Positions 51,601-58,002 of a stretch of DNA of 64,000 bases are shown piece by piece. The stretch spans positions 31,721-95,720 of the forward strand of contig DAITAO010000003.1 in NCBI GenBank assembly GCA_036824245.1, read 5' to 3'. Each line of letters begins with the position of its first letter. The stretch's first letter is position 1. The DNA comes from JACVRM01 sp036824245. GTDB lineage: Bacteria > Actinomycetota > Thermoleophilia > Gaiellales > Gaiellaceae. Under the pieces are notes generated by a model. It was given only the letters and a program-made list of their open reading frames with translations. It ran no database searches and was not told where the DNA came from. A program made the position numbers and the translations under genes.

Positions 51601-52520
51601 TTGCCCTCGAAGCGGTCTGGATCCACGAGTGCCATAAAGAGTTGGAAGTCCTCGGGCTTACCGCTGTGCGGCGTCGCAGTCATTAGGAGCAGGTGTCGAG
51701 TGATGCGCCCGAGCAGCTCGGCGAGCTGGTAGCGCTTGGTTTTCTCGACCTCGTTGCCGTAGAAGTGCGCCGAGCACTTGTGCGCCTCGTCGACGACTAC
51801 GAGGTCCCAGTCCGTCAGCTCGAGCTTGGCTTGGATCTCGTCGTTCCGTGAGAGCTGGTCGAGCCGACAGATGACAAGGTTCTTCTCAGCGAACGGGTTG
51901 CCGCTTCGCGAGGCGTTGATCGATTCGCGGGTGATGATCTCGAACTCCAGCCCGAGCTTCTGTCCCAGCTCGTCCTGCCACTGCTCGACGAGGCTGCCCG
52001 GCGCGACAATCATGCAACGGCTGAGGTCGCCTCGGACGATCAGCTCTTTGATGAGGAGCCCGGCCATGATCGTCTTGCCGGCGCCCGGGTCATCGGCGAG
52101 CAGGAAGCGGAGCGGCTGGCGCGGGAGCATGTCGCCGTAGACCGCGCGGATCTGATGGGGTAGCGGGTCGATGTTCGAGGTGTGGACGGCGAGATAGGGG
52201 TCGAAGAGGTGCGCCAGGCGGATCCGGAGTGCCTCTGAGACGAGCCGAAAGAGCTTGCCGTCGCCGTCGAATGACCAGGCGCGCGTGGTCTCCTCGATCG
52301 CAAGCCGCGACTCGGCATCGCGGTAGAGAATCTCTTGGTCAACGCTGCCCTGATCGTCGCGGTACGTCAGCGTGACGGCGCTCGTCCCGTGCCAATCGAC
52401 TTGGACGACACTCACCGCCCGATCAGGGAGGACGCCATGCACGCGAACGCCCGGCACCAGGTCTTCGAGCTGTGCGGCTCGACCTGAATCCGACGTTACC
52501 GTTGCGCCGTCGCCGTCCAT
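48654..52520 (-). CDS. SNF2-family helicase fused to DUF3883 and an MNT nucleotidyltransferase
   Basis: A 1288-residue protein. The SF2 helicase core has LLADDPGAGKTIMAGLLIKE (Walker A 143-150), DLVVVDEAHKC (244-247), LMTATPHSGK, VLVATDAAGEGVNLQ and NPNRIEQRFGRIHRIGQ. A DUF3883 domain follows at about 1075-1180, with a PD-(D/E)XK-like GYDIRSRDP and FFIEVKGRV. The last 88 residues are a minimal nucleotidyltransferase with GSHARGDARDGSDVDLLVV (from 1210). Helicases of this kind (DrmD-like, DUF3883-linked) belong to anti-phage systems. The fused MNT is unusual and its HEPN partner is the next gene. I start at ATG 52520; the frame is open further up but overlaps the DUF488 gene. Confidence 0.88.
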   Translation of the reverse strand: MDGDGATVTSDSGRAAQLEDLVPGVRVHGVLPDRAVSVVQVDWHGTSAVTLTYRDDQGSVDQEILYRDAESRLAIEETTRAWSFDGDGKLFRLVSEALRIRLAHLFDPYLAVHTSNIDPLPHQIRAVYGDMLPRQPLRFLLADDPGAGKTIMAGLLIKELIVRGDLSRCMIVAPGSLVEQWQDELGQKLGLEFEIITRESINASRSGNPFAEKNLVICRLDQLSRNDEIQAKLELTDWDLVVVDEAHKCSAHFYGNEVEKTKRYQLAELLGRITRHLLLMTATPHSGKPEDFQLFMALVDPDRFEGKPRKGGARPLDAQGLMRRMVKEELLTFEGKPLFPERRAYTVTYALSDDEALLYSRVTDYVRDEMNRAERLQAQGEGRRGNIVGFALTVLQRRLASSPEAIYQSLRRRRERLEKRLKDERLGRRPPEPSTPVDLDELDDLAEGEREEIEEAVVDQASAAQTVAELEAEIRTLTELEAIAARVRASRTDAKWAELSKLLQNPEAEMLDESGNLRKLIIFSEHRDTLNYLSERIRTLVGKPEAVVTIHGGMQREARREAQEGFRQDPDVAVLVATDAAGEGVNLQRAHLLVNYDLPWNPNRIEQRFGRIHRIGQTEVCHMWNLVAAETREGQVFERLLRKLTEQSRELGGKVFDVLGDEIFVDTSLRELLLEAVRYGDQPDVKARLDQVVDDAVGEKLKEALRERALLSEMMTATDVEAIRERMEEAETRKLQPHFVRSFFLEAFKLLGGQIAKREPERFEITRVPADIRNRARTLGPGIPVVDRYTRVTFEKALAAPGGQPPAQLLAPGHPLLDATVELMLERHQPLLKQGTILVADADQTEDPRALIYLEHAIQSARELPSGQREIVSRSLQFVELTEDWEPQLAGYAPYLDYRPLEEDEHTLVEPLVRAEWLDRGIEQAGLDYAIRYAVPEHLDEMHAQTAERVALTRDAVQRRLAAEISYWDRRANELKAQELAGRKPRRLNSGRARQRADDLQVRLTRRLAELDQEGRLSALPPVIAGGALVVPRGLLERLRGERDVEPGVFARETERVERAAVDAVLAAERAIGRQPREMPRNNPGYDIRSRDPITGELFFIEVKGRVLGAPTVTVTKNEILYAMNKPDHVLLALVAVDGKQTDVRYLTRPYRGSEDAFFDAASVNYQWSKLWERGSPPAPSARPPIEHWIGLMVDRLVTRFSPYQIILFGSHARGDARDGSDVDLLVVMPENGDLFELGIQMRWAVSDLPVAKDIVVTTPDEIERRGHLVGTVLRPALEEGKVLYAGR

Positions 52521-52527
52521 TCTGCCC

Positions 52528-52974
52528 TCAGACGAGATGATCGATATTGAGCCGAGGCTCCAACCCGCGCATTCGCTCAACGACGAGACGTCGATGGCAC
52601 TTCTCGGGCATGTGCTCCGAGCAAAGGAGGGCGACGCGGTCTGAGCGCCCTAGTAGCTGGCTCATTGTTCGCATTGCCGCCGCCGACGTCAGCACGTTCT
52701 CGAAGTCGCGTACGTAAGCGCCCCAGTCCTTGTCTTTCCGGAAGCGGTCGAGAAGCTCGTCCGGAGGCGCCAGCTCAGGCCGGTGCTCGTAGCCAATCCC
52801 GGCGACACGGTCTAGCACGAACGGAAGGTCGCGCTTCCGCGCATAGCCAGCGAGCGGAGAATCTGGGCGCCGACGGATATCGATGATCGTTTCGACGCCA
52901 GCAAGGACGAGGAGTTCCACGAAGCGCTCGAGACCCTTCTTGGCGAAACCGATGGTCGCGACCGAGGAATTCAC
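52528..52974 (-). CDS. DUF488 family protein (first of two)
   Basis: A 148-residue DUF488 protein. VATIGFAKKGLERFVELLVL opens it, IDIRRRPDSPLAGYARK gives the conserved Asp-Arg-Arg, and the C-terminal hallmark is VALLCSEHMPEKCHRRLVVE. The Cys-Ser-Glu...Cys-His-Arg signature may form a nucleotide or metal site; no activity is established for the family. It is often encoded in defence islands. The GTG start overlaps the next DUF488 gene by four bases, and the helicase gene starts seven bases after its stop. Confidence 0.87.
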   Translation of the reverse strand: MNSSVATIGFAKKGLERFVELLVLAGVETIIDIRRRPDSPLAGYARKRDLPFVLDRVAGIGYEHRPELAPPDELLDRFRKDKDWGAYVRDFENVLTSAAAMRTMSQLLGRSDRVALLCSEHMPEKCHRRLVVERMRGLEPRLNIDHLV

Positions 52975-53441
52975 GAGAAGAGCGTCGGGACCCGTTCTAC
53001 GTCGCCCGTGTGCAGGATGTGATCAACCCAGACCCCTCGACCCGCCAGCTCGGGTTCGAGCATGCGAGAGCGGTGGCATTCCTCGGGGCGCGATTCACTG
53101 CAGAGCAAGGCGATGCGTTTGCTCCACGCTGACCGAGCGACCTCGTCGAGCGCAGCAAGGGTGTCGGGTTGCAGTGCCATACGTTCGTAGTCGGGCGAGC
53201 CCGACATGGTGCTCAGGCGATCGTTCGGACGACCGCCGAGCGCCGGAACCCAGCGGTACGCGAACCCTTCGCTCACAAGACTGGACGCAAGGGCCTCCGT
53301 GGTGAAATGAGGCGCTCGCGCCGAGAATGGCTGACTCCGGACATCAAGGACGAGATCGATGACGTTTTCCCTGAGCAGCCTCATCAGCCCCTCAAGAGGG
53401 AGAAGGCCGTGGCCAAGCGTGAACACGACCGGACGGTTCAC
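52971..53441 (-). CDS. DUF488 family protein (second of two)
   Basis: A 156-residue DUF488 protein: FTLGHGLLPLEGLMRLLREN, LVLDVRSQPFSARAPHFTTE and the hallmark IALLCSESRPEECHRSRML. It shares the plan of its neighbour but the two are quite different, so this is an old duplication or two recruited family members that may form a heterodimer. The GTG start overlaps the DuOB-like gene stop by four bases (GTGA); a longer frame starting at 53486 would overlap that gene more deeply. Confidence 0.87.
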   Translation of the reverse strand: MNRPVVFTLGHGLLPLEGLMRLLRENVIDLVLDVRSQPFSARAPHFTTEALASSLVSEGFAYRWVPALGGRPNDRLSTMSGSPDYERMALQPDTLAALDEVARSAWSKRIALLCSESRPEECHRSRMLEPELAGRGVWVDHILHTGDVERVPTLFS

Positions 53442-54085
53442 AGCCTCACGACTCCGGCGACCAGCTTCCAGTGCGCGCCTTTCCATTCCTCAGGGAGGCT
53501 AACGACGAGATACGTCGTCACCTCGTCGTCGTCGTCAAACGAATACATGTCCGGCTGGTCGCCAGAGAAGAGATCGGTGAAGGCAGGATCCGTGACCTTC
53601 AGCGAAAGTGGGGTGTCGCAGTGAACGAACTCGGCGTAGAGCTTCACCCCGCCCTCATAGCGCCAACAGACGGGCGAAGGAGCAACGACAGCGAGCGACG
53701 AGGTGACTCCGCCGTTACTCACGTCGTCCGTAGAAACGGACTTGCTAGTTGTGCCGAAGAGCGGATCGTCCGTTGCCATCCGTTTGAGTAGCGACTGCGC
53801 TTGCGACCGTCCGAGGCACCCGGCGGGACGCCAGCGTCCTTTGCCGAGAGCCCAGTTCTCGGGCTGTCCCGGGATGGGAACCGGCCCGTCGAGCGGGACG
53901 CTAACGATATCGAGGAGATTGGCAATTGATCCGTTGGCCAAGCGCTGGTCAGCGAGGGTGACGGATCCGTGCTGCCCTGTGCCGACGGGCCGAATCCACT
54001 CGCCGGTGTCGAGGTCGACTCCGGCGAAGCAGTATTCGCCCAACTTGACCGAGTTGGCGAGGCAGATGAGATCTCGCCGACTCAC
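53438..54085 (-). CDS. DuOB-like (dual OB) domain protein
   Basis: A 215-residue protein from the GTG at 54085, which overlaps the ImmA/IrrE gene stop by four bases. RRDLICLANSVKLGEYCFAG and VDLDTGEWIRPVGTG at the N-terminus match, from memory, the DuOB (dual OB-fold) family of defence islands; later LLDIVSVPLDGPVPIPGQPE and LYAEFVHCDTPLSLKVTDPA are beta-rich as expected for OB folds. It likely binds nucleic acid or a nucleotide signal. Upstream extension of this frame is antisense-like and was rejected. Confidence 0.75.
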   Translation of the reverse strand: MSRRDLICLANSVKLGEYCFAGVDLDTGEWIRPVGTGQHGSVTLADQRLANGSIANLLDIVSVPLDGPVPIPGQPENWALGKGRWRPAGCLGRSQAQSLLKRMATDDPLFGTTSKSVSTDDVSNGGVTSSLAVVAPSPVCWRYEGGVKLYAEFVHCDTPLSLKVTDPAFTDLFSGDQPDMYSFDDDDEVTTYLVVSLPEEWKGAHWKLVAGVVRL

Positions 54086-54600
54086 GAGGTTGGGCGAATC
54101 CCGAAGCTGTATAGACGCCAGCTCATGGCCTCGGCTGAGGTTGCCGTCCCCGCAAGATCTCCGCTGTAGACGGCTCGCACAAGAGGTTCTGGCTTCAGGA
54201 GCTCCGCCGCGAACGTATTGGACTCGCGCTCTAGCGAACGGTCCACGGCAACTCCGATGTCGCGCCGACGGCACATGATCGGCTCGGCGCGGCCTCCCAG
54301 GCACTGGTATACCCAATGGCCAAACTCGTGCGCGACAGTAAACCGGCGGCGGCCCCGGCTCTCCGGCGCTTCCCGACCATTCAGCCAAATTCGGAGCCCA
54401 GCAGGCAGAAGTATCCCCGAGACGGACAGCGCGCTGTGCTCGTCGACGTGCAGTCCAAGGAGATCTTCAGCGATCGCCTCGACCGCTACCGGGATCTCAC
54501 TCCCACCAAGAAGGGCGTGGTAGCTCGCGCGAAGCTCATCCGCTCGCGGGTCGCGATAGGGGTCGTCGAGCGCGGAAGTTGAATCACTCGCGTTCGGCAC
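54082..54600 (-). CDS. ImmA/IrrE family metallo-endopeptidase
   Basis: A 172-residue zinc protease. The metal site is FTVAHEFGHWVYQ (HEFGH 91-95) and the third ligand Glu lies in RESNTFAAELLKPEPL, both diagnostic of ImmA/IrrE (COG2856). Such proteases cleave repressors or antitoxins to switch on mobile elements and defence loci. No Xre-type partner is next to it. As the first gene of the ten-gene run it could be the sensor or activator of the whole system; that is inference. GTG start at 54600. Confidence 0.9.
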   Translation of the reverse strand: MPNASDSTSALDDPYRDPRADELRASYHALLGGSEIPVAVEAIAEDLLGLHVDEHSALSVSGILLPAGLRIWLNGREAPESRGRRRFTVAHEFGHWVYQCLGGRAEPIMCRRRDIGVAVDRSLERESNTFAAELLKPEPLVRAVYSGDLAGTATSAEAMSWRLYSFGIRPTS

Positions 54601-54701
54601 CTACGAGATTGTCGGCAGATTCGCCAAAAGACAATAGGACAAGAGCCTCATCTGGACGTGTCTTCGATCCCACCGACAGCGGCGACTTTGCGGGCGACGA
54701 T

Positions 54702-54732
54702 GGACAGTCCCTGTAGGGGCCAGTCCCTGCAG
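54702..54732. repeat. Hairpin repeat of the GGGACTGTCCC type (copy 2)
   Basis: Arms at 54711-54718 and 54725-54732 pair with one wobble around a six-base loop, next to a GGACAGTCC palindrome. Read on the minus strand, 20 of 25 bases match copy 1 (32874-32898). It stands in the divergent gap between the defence operon and the aminotransferase gene, just at the operon boundary. Confidence 0.65.
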
Positions 54733-54741
54733 AATCTCCCC

Positions 54742-55890
54742 GTGCGTCCGCCGCCACGCCGCCTGGAGCGTCTTCCCGAGCAGTACTTCATGGCCCTACT
54801 GGCGCGTGTGTCCGCGGCCGCCGCGGCCGAGGGAGAGCCGCTGGTCGACCTGGGTCGCGGGAACCCCGAGGTCGGGCCGCCTGCGCACGTGGTCGAGCGG
54901 CTCGCGGAGGCGGCGCGCGACGCGGATCCGCGCGTGCACGGCTACGCGCCCTTCCGTGGCCTTCCGGTGCTACGTGAGGCCGTGGCCGAGCGCTACCGCG
55001 ACGTCTACGGGGTGGAGCTCGACCCCGAGCGCGAGGTGGCCGTCGTGCCCGGCACCAAGACGGCACTCGTGGAGCTCGTGCTGGTGGTCGCCGAGCGCGG
55101 CATGCGCGTGCTGCTGCCCGATCCCGGCTACCCGGATTACCCGTCCGGCGTGGCGCTCGCGGGAGCGGAGCTCGTGCCGCTCGGGCTCGACGAGACACGC
55201 GGCTGGGCGCCCGACTTCGACTCGGCGCCGCGCGAGGACGTGGCCGCCGTCTACCTGAACTACCCCTCCAACCCATGCGCCGTGGCGGCTCCGGCCGGCA
55301 CCTTCGCCGCGGCCGTCGAGTACGCGCGTGAGACTGGCGCCGCGGTCGTGCACGACTTCGCGTACGGCGACCTCGTCTTCGACGGCCGCTCGCCCGCGAG
55401 CTTCCTGGCGACGCCGGGTGCGCGCGACGTCGGCGTCGAGATGTTCTCGATGTCCAAGTCGTACGGCATGGCCGGCTGGCGGATCGGCTTCGTGGTGGGC
55501 AACACGGAGATCGTGGAACGGATCAACCTGCTCTCCGACCACGCGCGCGCCGGCATCTTCGCCGCGCTGCAGGAGGCAGCCGTCGCGGCGCTGCGCGGGC
55601 CGCAGGACAGCGTCGCCGAGCGGGTGGCCGCCTACGAGCGGCGGCGGGACAGGGTCGTGGAGGCGCTAGACGGGCTCGTCGCGCCGCCCCGCTGCGAAGG
55701 AACTTTTTTCGTCTGGGTCGAGCTGCAGGACGGCGTGACGGCGGAGGCGCTGCTCATGGAGCACCGCGTCGTCGTGGCGCCGGGCGAGGGCTTCGGCGCT
55801 CGCGGCGCCGGCTGGGCGCGGCTCTCGCTGGCCGTAACCGACGAAACGCTCGAACTGGGGCTTAAGCGCTTGCGCGCAGCGCTGGCGTAG
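54742..55890 (+). CDS. Class I/II PLP aminotransferase
   Basis: A 382-residue fold-type I aminotransferase. PLVDLGRGNPEVGPPAHVVE, HGYAPFRGLPVLREAVAERY, VAVVPGTKTALVELVLVVAE, VYLNYPSNPCAVAAPAG and the PLP lysine in SMSKSYGMAGWRIGFVVGN are all present. The set is close to LL-diaminopimelate/succinyldiaminopimelate-type aminotransferases (DapC/DapL group), but the substrate cannot be fixed. I start at GTG 54742 (VRPPPRRLERLPEQYF), a usual beginning for the group; the longer frame would translate the repeat. Its 3' end overlaps the convergent flavoprotein gene by 29 bases. Confidence 0.87.
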   Translation: MRPPPRRLERLPEQYFMALLARVSAAAAAEGEPLVDLGRGNPEVGPPAHVVERLAEAARDADPRVHGYAPFRGLPVLREAVAERYRDVYGVELDPEREVAVVPGTKTALVELVLVVAERGMRVLLPDPGYPDYPSGVALAGAELVPLGLDETRGWAPDFDSAPREDVAAVYLNYPSNPCAVAAPAGTFAAAVEYARETGAAVVHDFAYGDLVFDGRSPASFLATPGARDVGVEMFSMSKSYGMAGWRIGFVVGNTEIVERINLLSDHARAGIFAALQEAAVAALRGPQDSVAERVAAYERRRDRVVEALDGLVAPPRCEGTFFVWVELQDGVTAEALLMEHRVVVAPGEGFGARGAGWARLSLAVTDETLELGLKRLRAALA

Positions 55891-57094
55891 CGGCGATCGA
55901 GCGGGCCACGATGGCGGCGTCCTCGCCCACCCCGACGAAGGTCGCCGATTTGCGCGTGCGCATGAAGTGGAGGCCGACGAAGTAGAGCCCGTCGACGAGT
56001 GTGCTGGCCCCGTCCTCCTGGATCGGGAAACCGAACTCGTCGCACACGCCAGGGCAGTTCACCCACGATTCGAAGTCGGGTCGGAACCCGCCCGCGAAGA
56101 TGACTGCGCCGAAGCCGTCCAGGTCGATCTCCTCGGGCGCCTCGGCGCGGAACGGCTCTTGCTCGGGTATGTCCGGCTCCGGAAGCCCGCGCTCGGCCAC
56201 CGTCTTGCGTATGAGATTCATGAGATCCGCATTTCGCGCATCGCCCCACGCCATGCCCTCGGCAAGGTCGGGCGCGAGGCGAGCGCGCTTGCCCTCTGCC
56301 CCCCGGAAACGGCCGAGCAAGGTGACGCCCATGCGTTGCAGCGTGCGCAGGTGGAGGTCGTGACCACCGCCCTGACCGGTCAGGAGCACGTTCGCCCACA
56401 GCCGGGCGGCCGGGCTGGGCAACGCGGCGACCGGCTGATTGATGAACCCCGTCTCCACGATCCACCAGACGATGTCGCGATCGCCGAGCCGGCGTGGAGC
56501 CCAGGGGGCTCTGCCGCAGGCCAGGAAGACGTCACGGCCCGCTTGATGGAGCTCCTCGGCGATCTGGCAACCCGACTGGCCGCTCCCTACGACCAGCACG
56601 GGGCCGGGAGGGAGGCCGGCCGGGCTGCGGTAGTCTTCGACGTCGATCTGCAGGAGATCCGCTGGGAGCGTCGCCGCACCGGCGGGACGGTGAGGCAGCT
56701 GGTAGCCGCCGGTGGCCAGGATCACGGTTTGGGCCGCGAGCGGGCCATCTGACGTCTCCAGGTGGAAGCCGTCGGGCCCCGCCTGCAGCGACATGACCTC
56801 GACGCCCTCCCGGACCGGCGCCTCGACGGCGGCGGCGTAACGCTGGAGGTACGCCACGATCTCGTCGCGGAGCATGAAGCCGTCGGGATCCTCGCCGTCG
56901 TACGGGTAGCCGGGGAGCTGGACGGTCCAGTTCGGCGTGACCAGGCAGAAGCTGTCCCAGCGCGCTCCCCAGCTCTGCCCGATGCGCCCCTTGTCGAGCA
57001 CGACGTGGTCGACGCCGCGTTCCGAGAGCTCGCGGCTAACGGCCAGTCCGGCCTGGCCGGCACCGACGACGACAGCGTCGATTCGGTCGCTCAC
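55862..57094 (-). CDS. Flavin-dependent monooxygenase (FMO-like)
   Basis: A 410-residue two-dinucleotide-fold flavoprotein. The FAD site is VVVGAGQAGLAVSREL, the NADP site VLVVGSGQSGCQIAEEL, and between them LDKGRIGQSWGARWDSFCLV and VILATGGYQLPHRP match the FMO/Baeyer-Villiger family (the FxGxxxHxxxY/F-like motif is degenerate). The end reads VIFAGGFRPDFESW and LYFVGLHFMRTRKSATFVGV. It probably oxidises a small molecule with NADPH and oxygen. The cyclic-nucleotide-binding gene lies seven bases upstream. Confidence 0.87.
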   Translation of the reverse strand: MSDRIDAVVVGAGQAGLAVSRELSERGVDHVVLDKGRIGQSWGARWDSFCLVTPNWTVQLPGYPYDGEDPDGFMLRDEIVAYLQRYAAAVEAPVREGVEVMSLQAGPDGFHLETSDGPLAAQTVILATGGYQLPHRPAGAATLPADLLQIDVEDYRSPAGLPPGPVLVVGSGQSGCQIAEELHQAGRDVFLACGRAPWAPRRLGDRDIVWWIVETGFINQPVAALPSPAARLWANVLLTGQGGGHDLHLRTLQRMGVTLLGRFRGAEGKRARLAPDLAEGMAWGDARNADLMNLIRKTVAERGLPEPDIPEQEPFRAEAPEEIDLDGFGAVIFAGGFRPDFESWVNCPGVCDEFGFPIQEDGASTLVDGLYFVGLHFMRTRKSATFVGVGEDAAIVARSIAATPALRASA

Positions 57095-57101
57095 CAGCTC
57101 G

Positions 57102-57512
57102 CTAGGGGGAGGGAACCTTGTACCGGTCGCGGATCGCGGCCTGCAGCGCCTCGGCGACCTGCGGATGTGTCCGCTCGATGCGGCGGAAGTCCTGCTCGCG
57201 GATCACGACGAGCTTCATGGGCGAGACGGCGGCCACCGACGCCGAGCGCTGGCCCGTCGCGAGCAGCGCCACCTCGCCGAAGAAGTCGCCCGGGCCGAGG
57301 TCGGCGGTGCGCTCGCCGTCGACGATCACTTCAGCCTGGCCGTGCTCGATGACGAAGAACTCGAAGGGGCGGTCTCCCTGCGAGACGAGCGGCTCGCCGG
57401 CGGGCACATCGAGGTCGTGCACGTACTCCGCGATCTCGTCTCGCGCCTGCTCGGGCAGGACGCTGAAGAGCGGCATGGCGCGCAGCCGGTCGGACTCGAT
57501 CACGCAGGCCAC
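57102..57512 (-). CDS. Cyclic nucleotide-binding domain protein
   Basis: A 136-residue single cNMP-binding (CAP_ED) domain: AMPLFSVLPEQARDEIAEYV, GDRPFEFFVIEHGQAEVIVD, GPGDFFGEVALLATGQRSAS. The last stretch holds the phosphate-binding cassette (GEVALL...R-S-A). No DNA-binding helix-turn-helix follows, so it is a stand-alone sensor. A nucleotide cyclase-like protein is encoded 0.5 kb away, which could supply the ligand. Co-oriented with the flavoprotein gene. Confidence 0.88.
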   Translation of the reverse strand: MACVIESDRLRAMPLFSVLPEQARDEIAEYVHDLDVPAGEPLVSQGDRPFEFFVIEHGQAEVIVDGERTADLGPGDFFGEVALLATGQRSASVAAVSPMKLVVIREQDFRRIERTHPQVAEALQAAIRDRYKVPSP

Positions 57513-57521
57513 TCTACGCGG

Positions 57522-57539
57522 ATCCCCTTTTAGGGGGAT
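57522..57539. promoter_or_regulatory. Short palindrome between divergent genes
   Basis: ATCCCC and GGGGAT arms flank a TTTTAG spacer in the 82-base gap between the cNMP-binding gene and the receiver-domain gene. It could be an operator for both. Confidence 0.4.
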
Positions 57540-57594
57540 GGGTCAGGCCTGCTCCGGACTCGACTTAGAGAGAGCAACCCCCGAACAGCCGCCA

Positions 57595-57996
57595 ATGACC
57601 AGAGACAGCATCGACAGTGACCGCCCGACCGTGCTCGTCGTCGACGACGAGGCGGCCTTCCGCGAGCTGCTCGAGCATCGCCTCGGCGAGGAAGGGTGGG
57701 ACGTCATGCAGGCCAGCACGATGGCCGAGGCGTTCCCGCTGTTCGAGGAGAAGCTGCCCTCGGTCGTCGTACTCGATCACGCCATGCCCGGGATGACCGG
57801 CATCGAGGCCGCGCGCGTGCTCGTGCGCGCCGGCCTCCCGGCGCCGATCGTGCTCTTCTCCGCCTACCTGACGGCGGAGCTGAGGCAGGAGTGCCGCATG
57901 CTCGGCATCCACCCGGTCGACAAGATCAACTGGGAGGAGCTCTTCCTCACCTGCCACGAGCTGCTCGACGCCGCGCCCGCGCCACTGCGGATGTAG
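57595..57996 (+). CDS. Stand-alone response-regulator receiver domain
   Basis: A 133-residue receiver domain: TVLVVDDEAAFRELLEHRLG (acidic pair), VVVLDHAMPGMTGIEAARVL (phospho-acceptor Asp), IVLFSAYL (Ser in the Thr/Ser position) and IHPVDKINWEELF (Lys). No output domain is attached, so it may signal through protein contacts. It lies between a cNMP-binding protein and the cyclase-like protein, forming a small signalling group. Confidence 0.9.
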   Translation: MTRDSIDSDRPTVLVVDDEAAFRELLEHRLGEEGWDVMQASTMAEAFPLFEEKLPSVVVLDHAMPGMTGIEAARVLVRAGLPAPIVLFSAYLTAELRQECRMLGIHPVDKINWEELFLTCHELLDAAPAPLRM

Positions 57997-58002
57997 ACGC
58001 GC

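Noticed and set aside
40060..54600. Classification of the defence operon as DISARM or BREX
   Set aside because: No DrmA/DrmB/DrmC, PglZ, BrxL or BrxA/B features were seen. The methylase is of the DUF1156 type, paired with DUF499.
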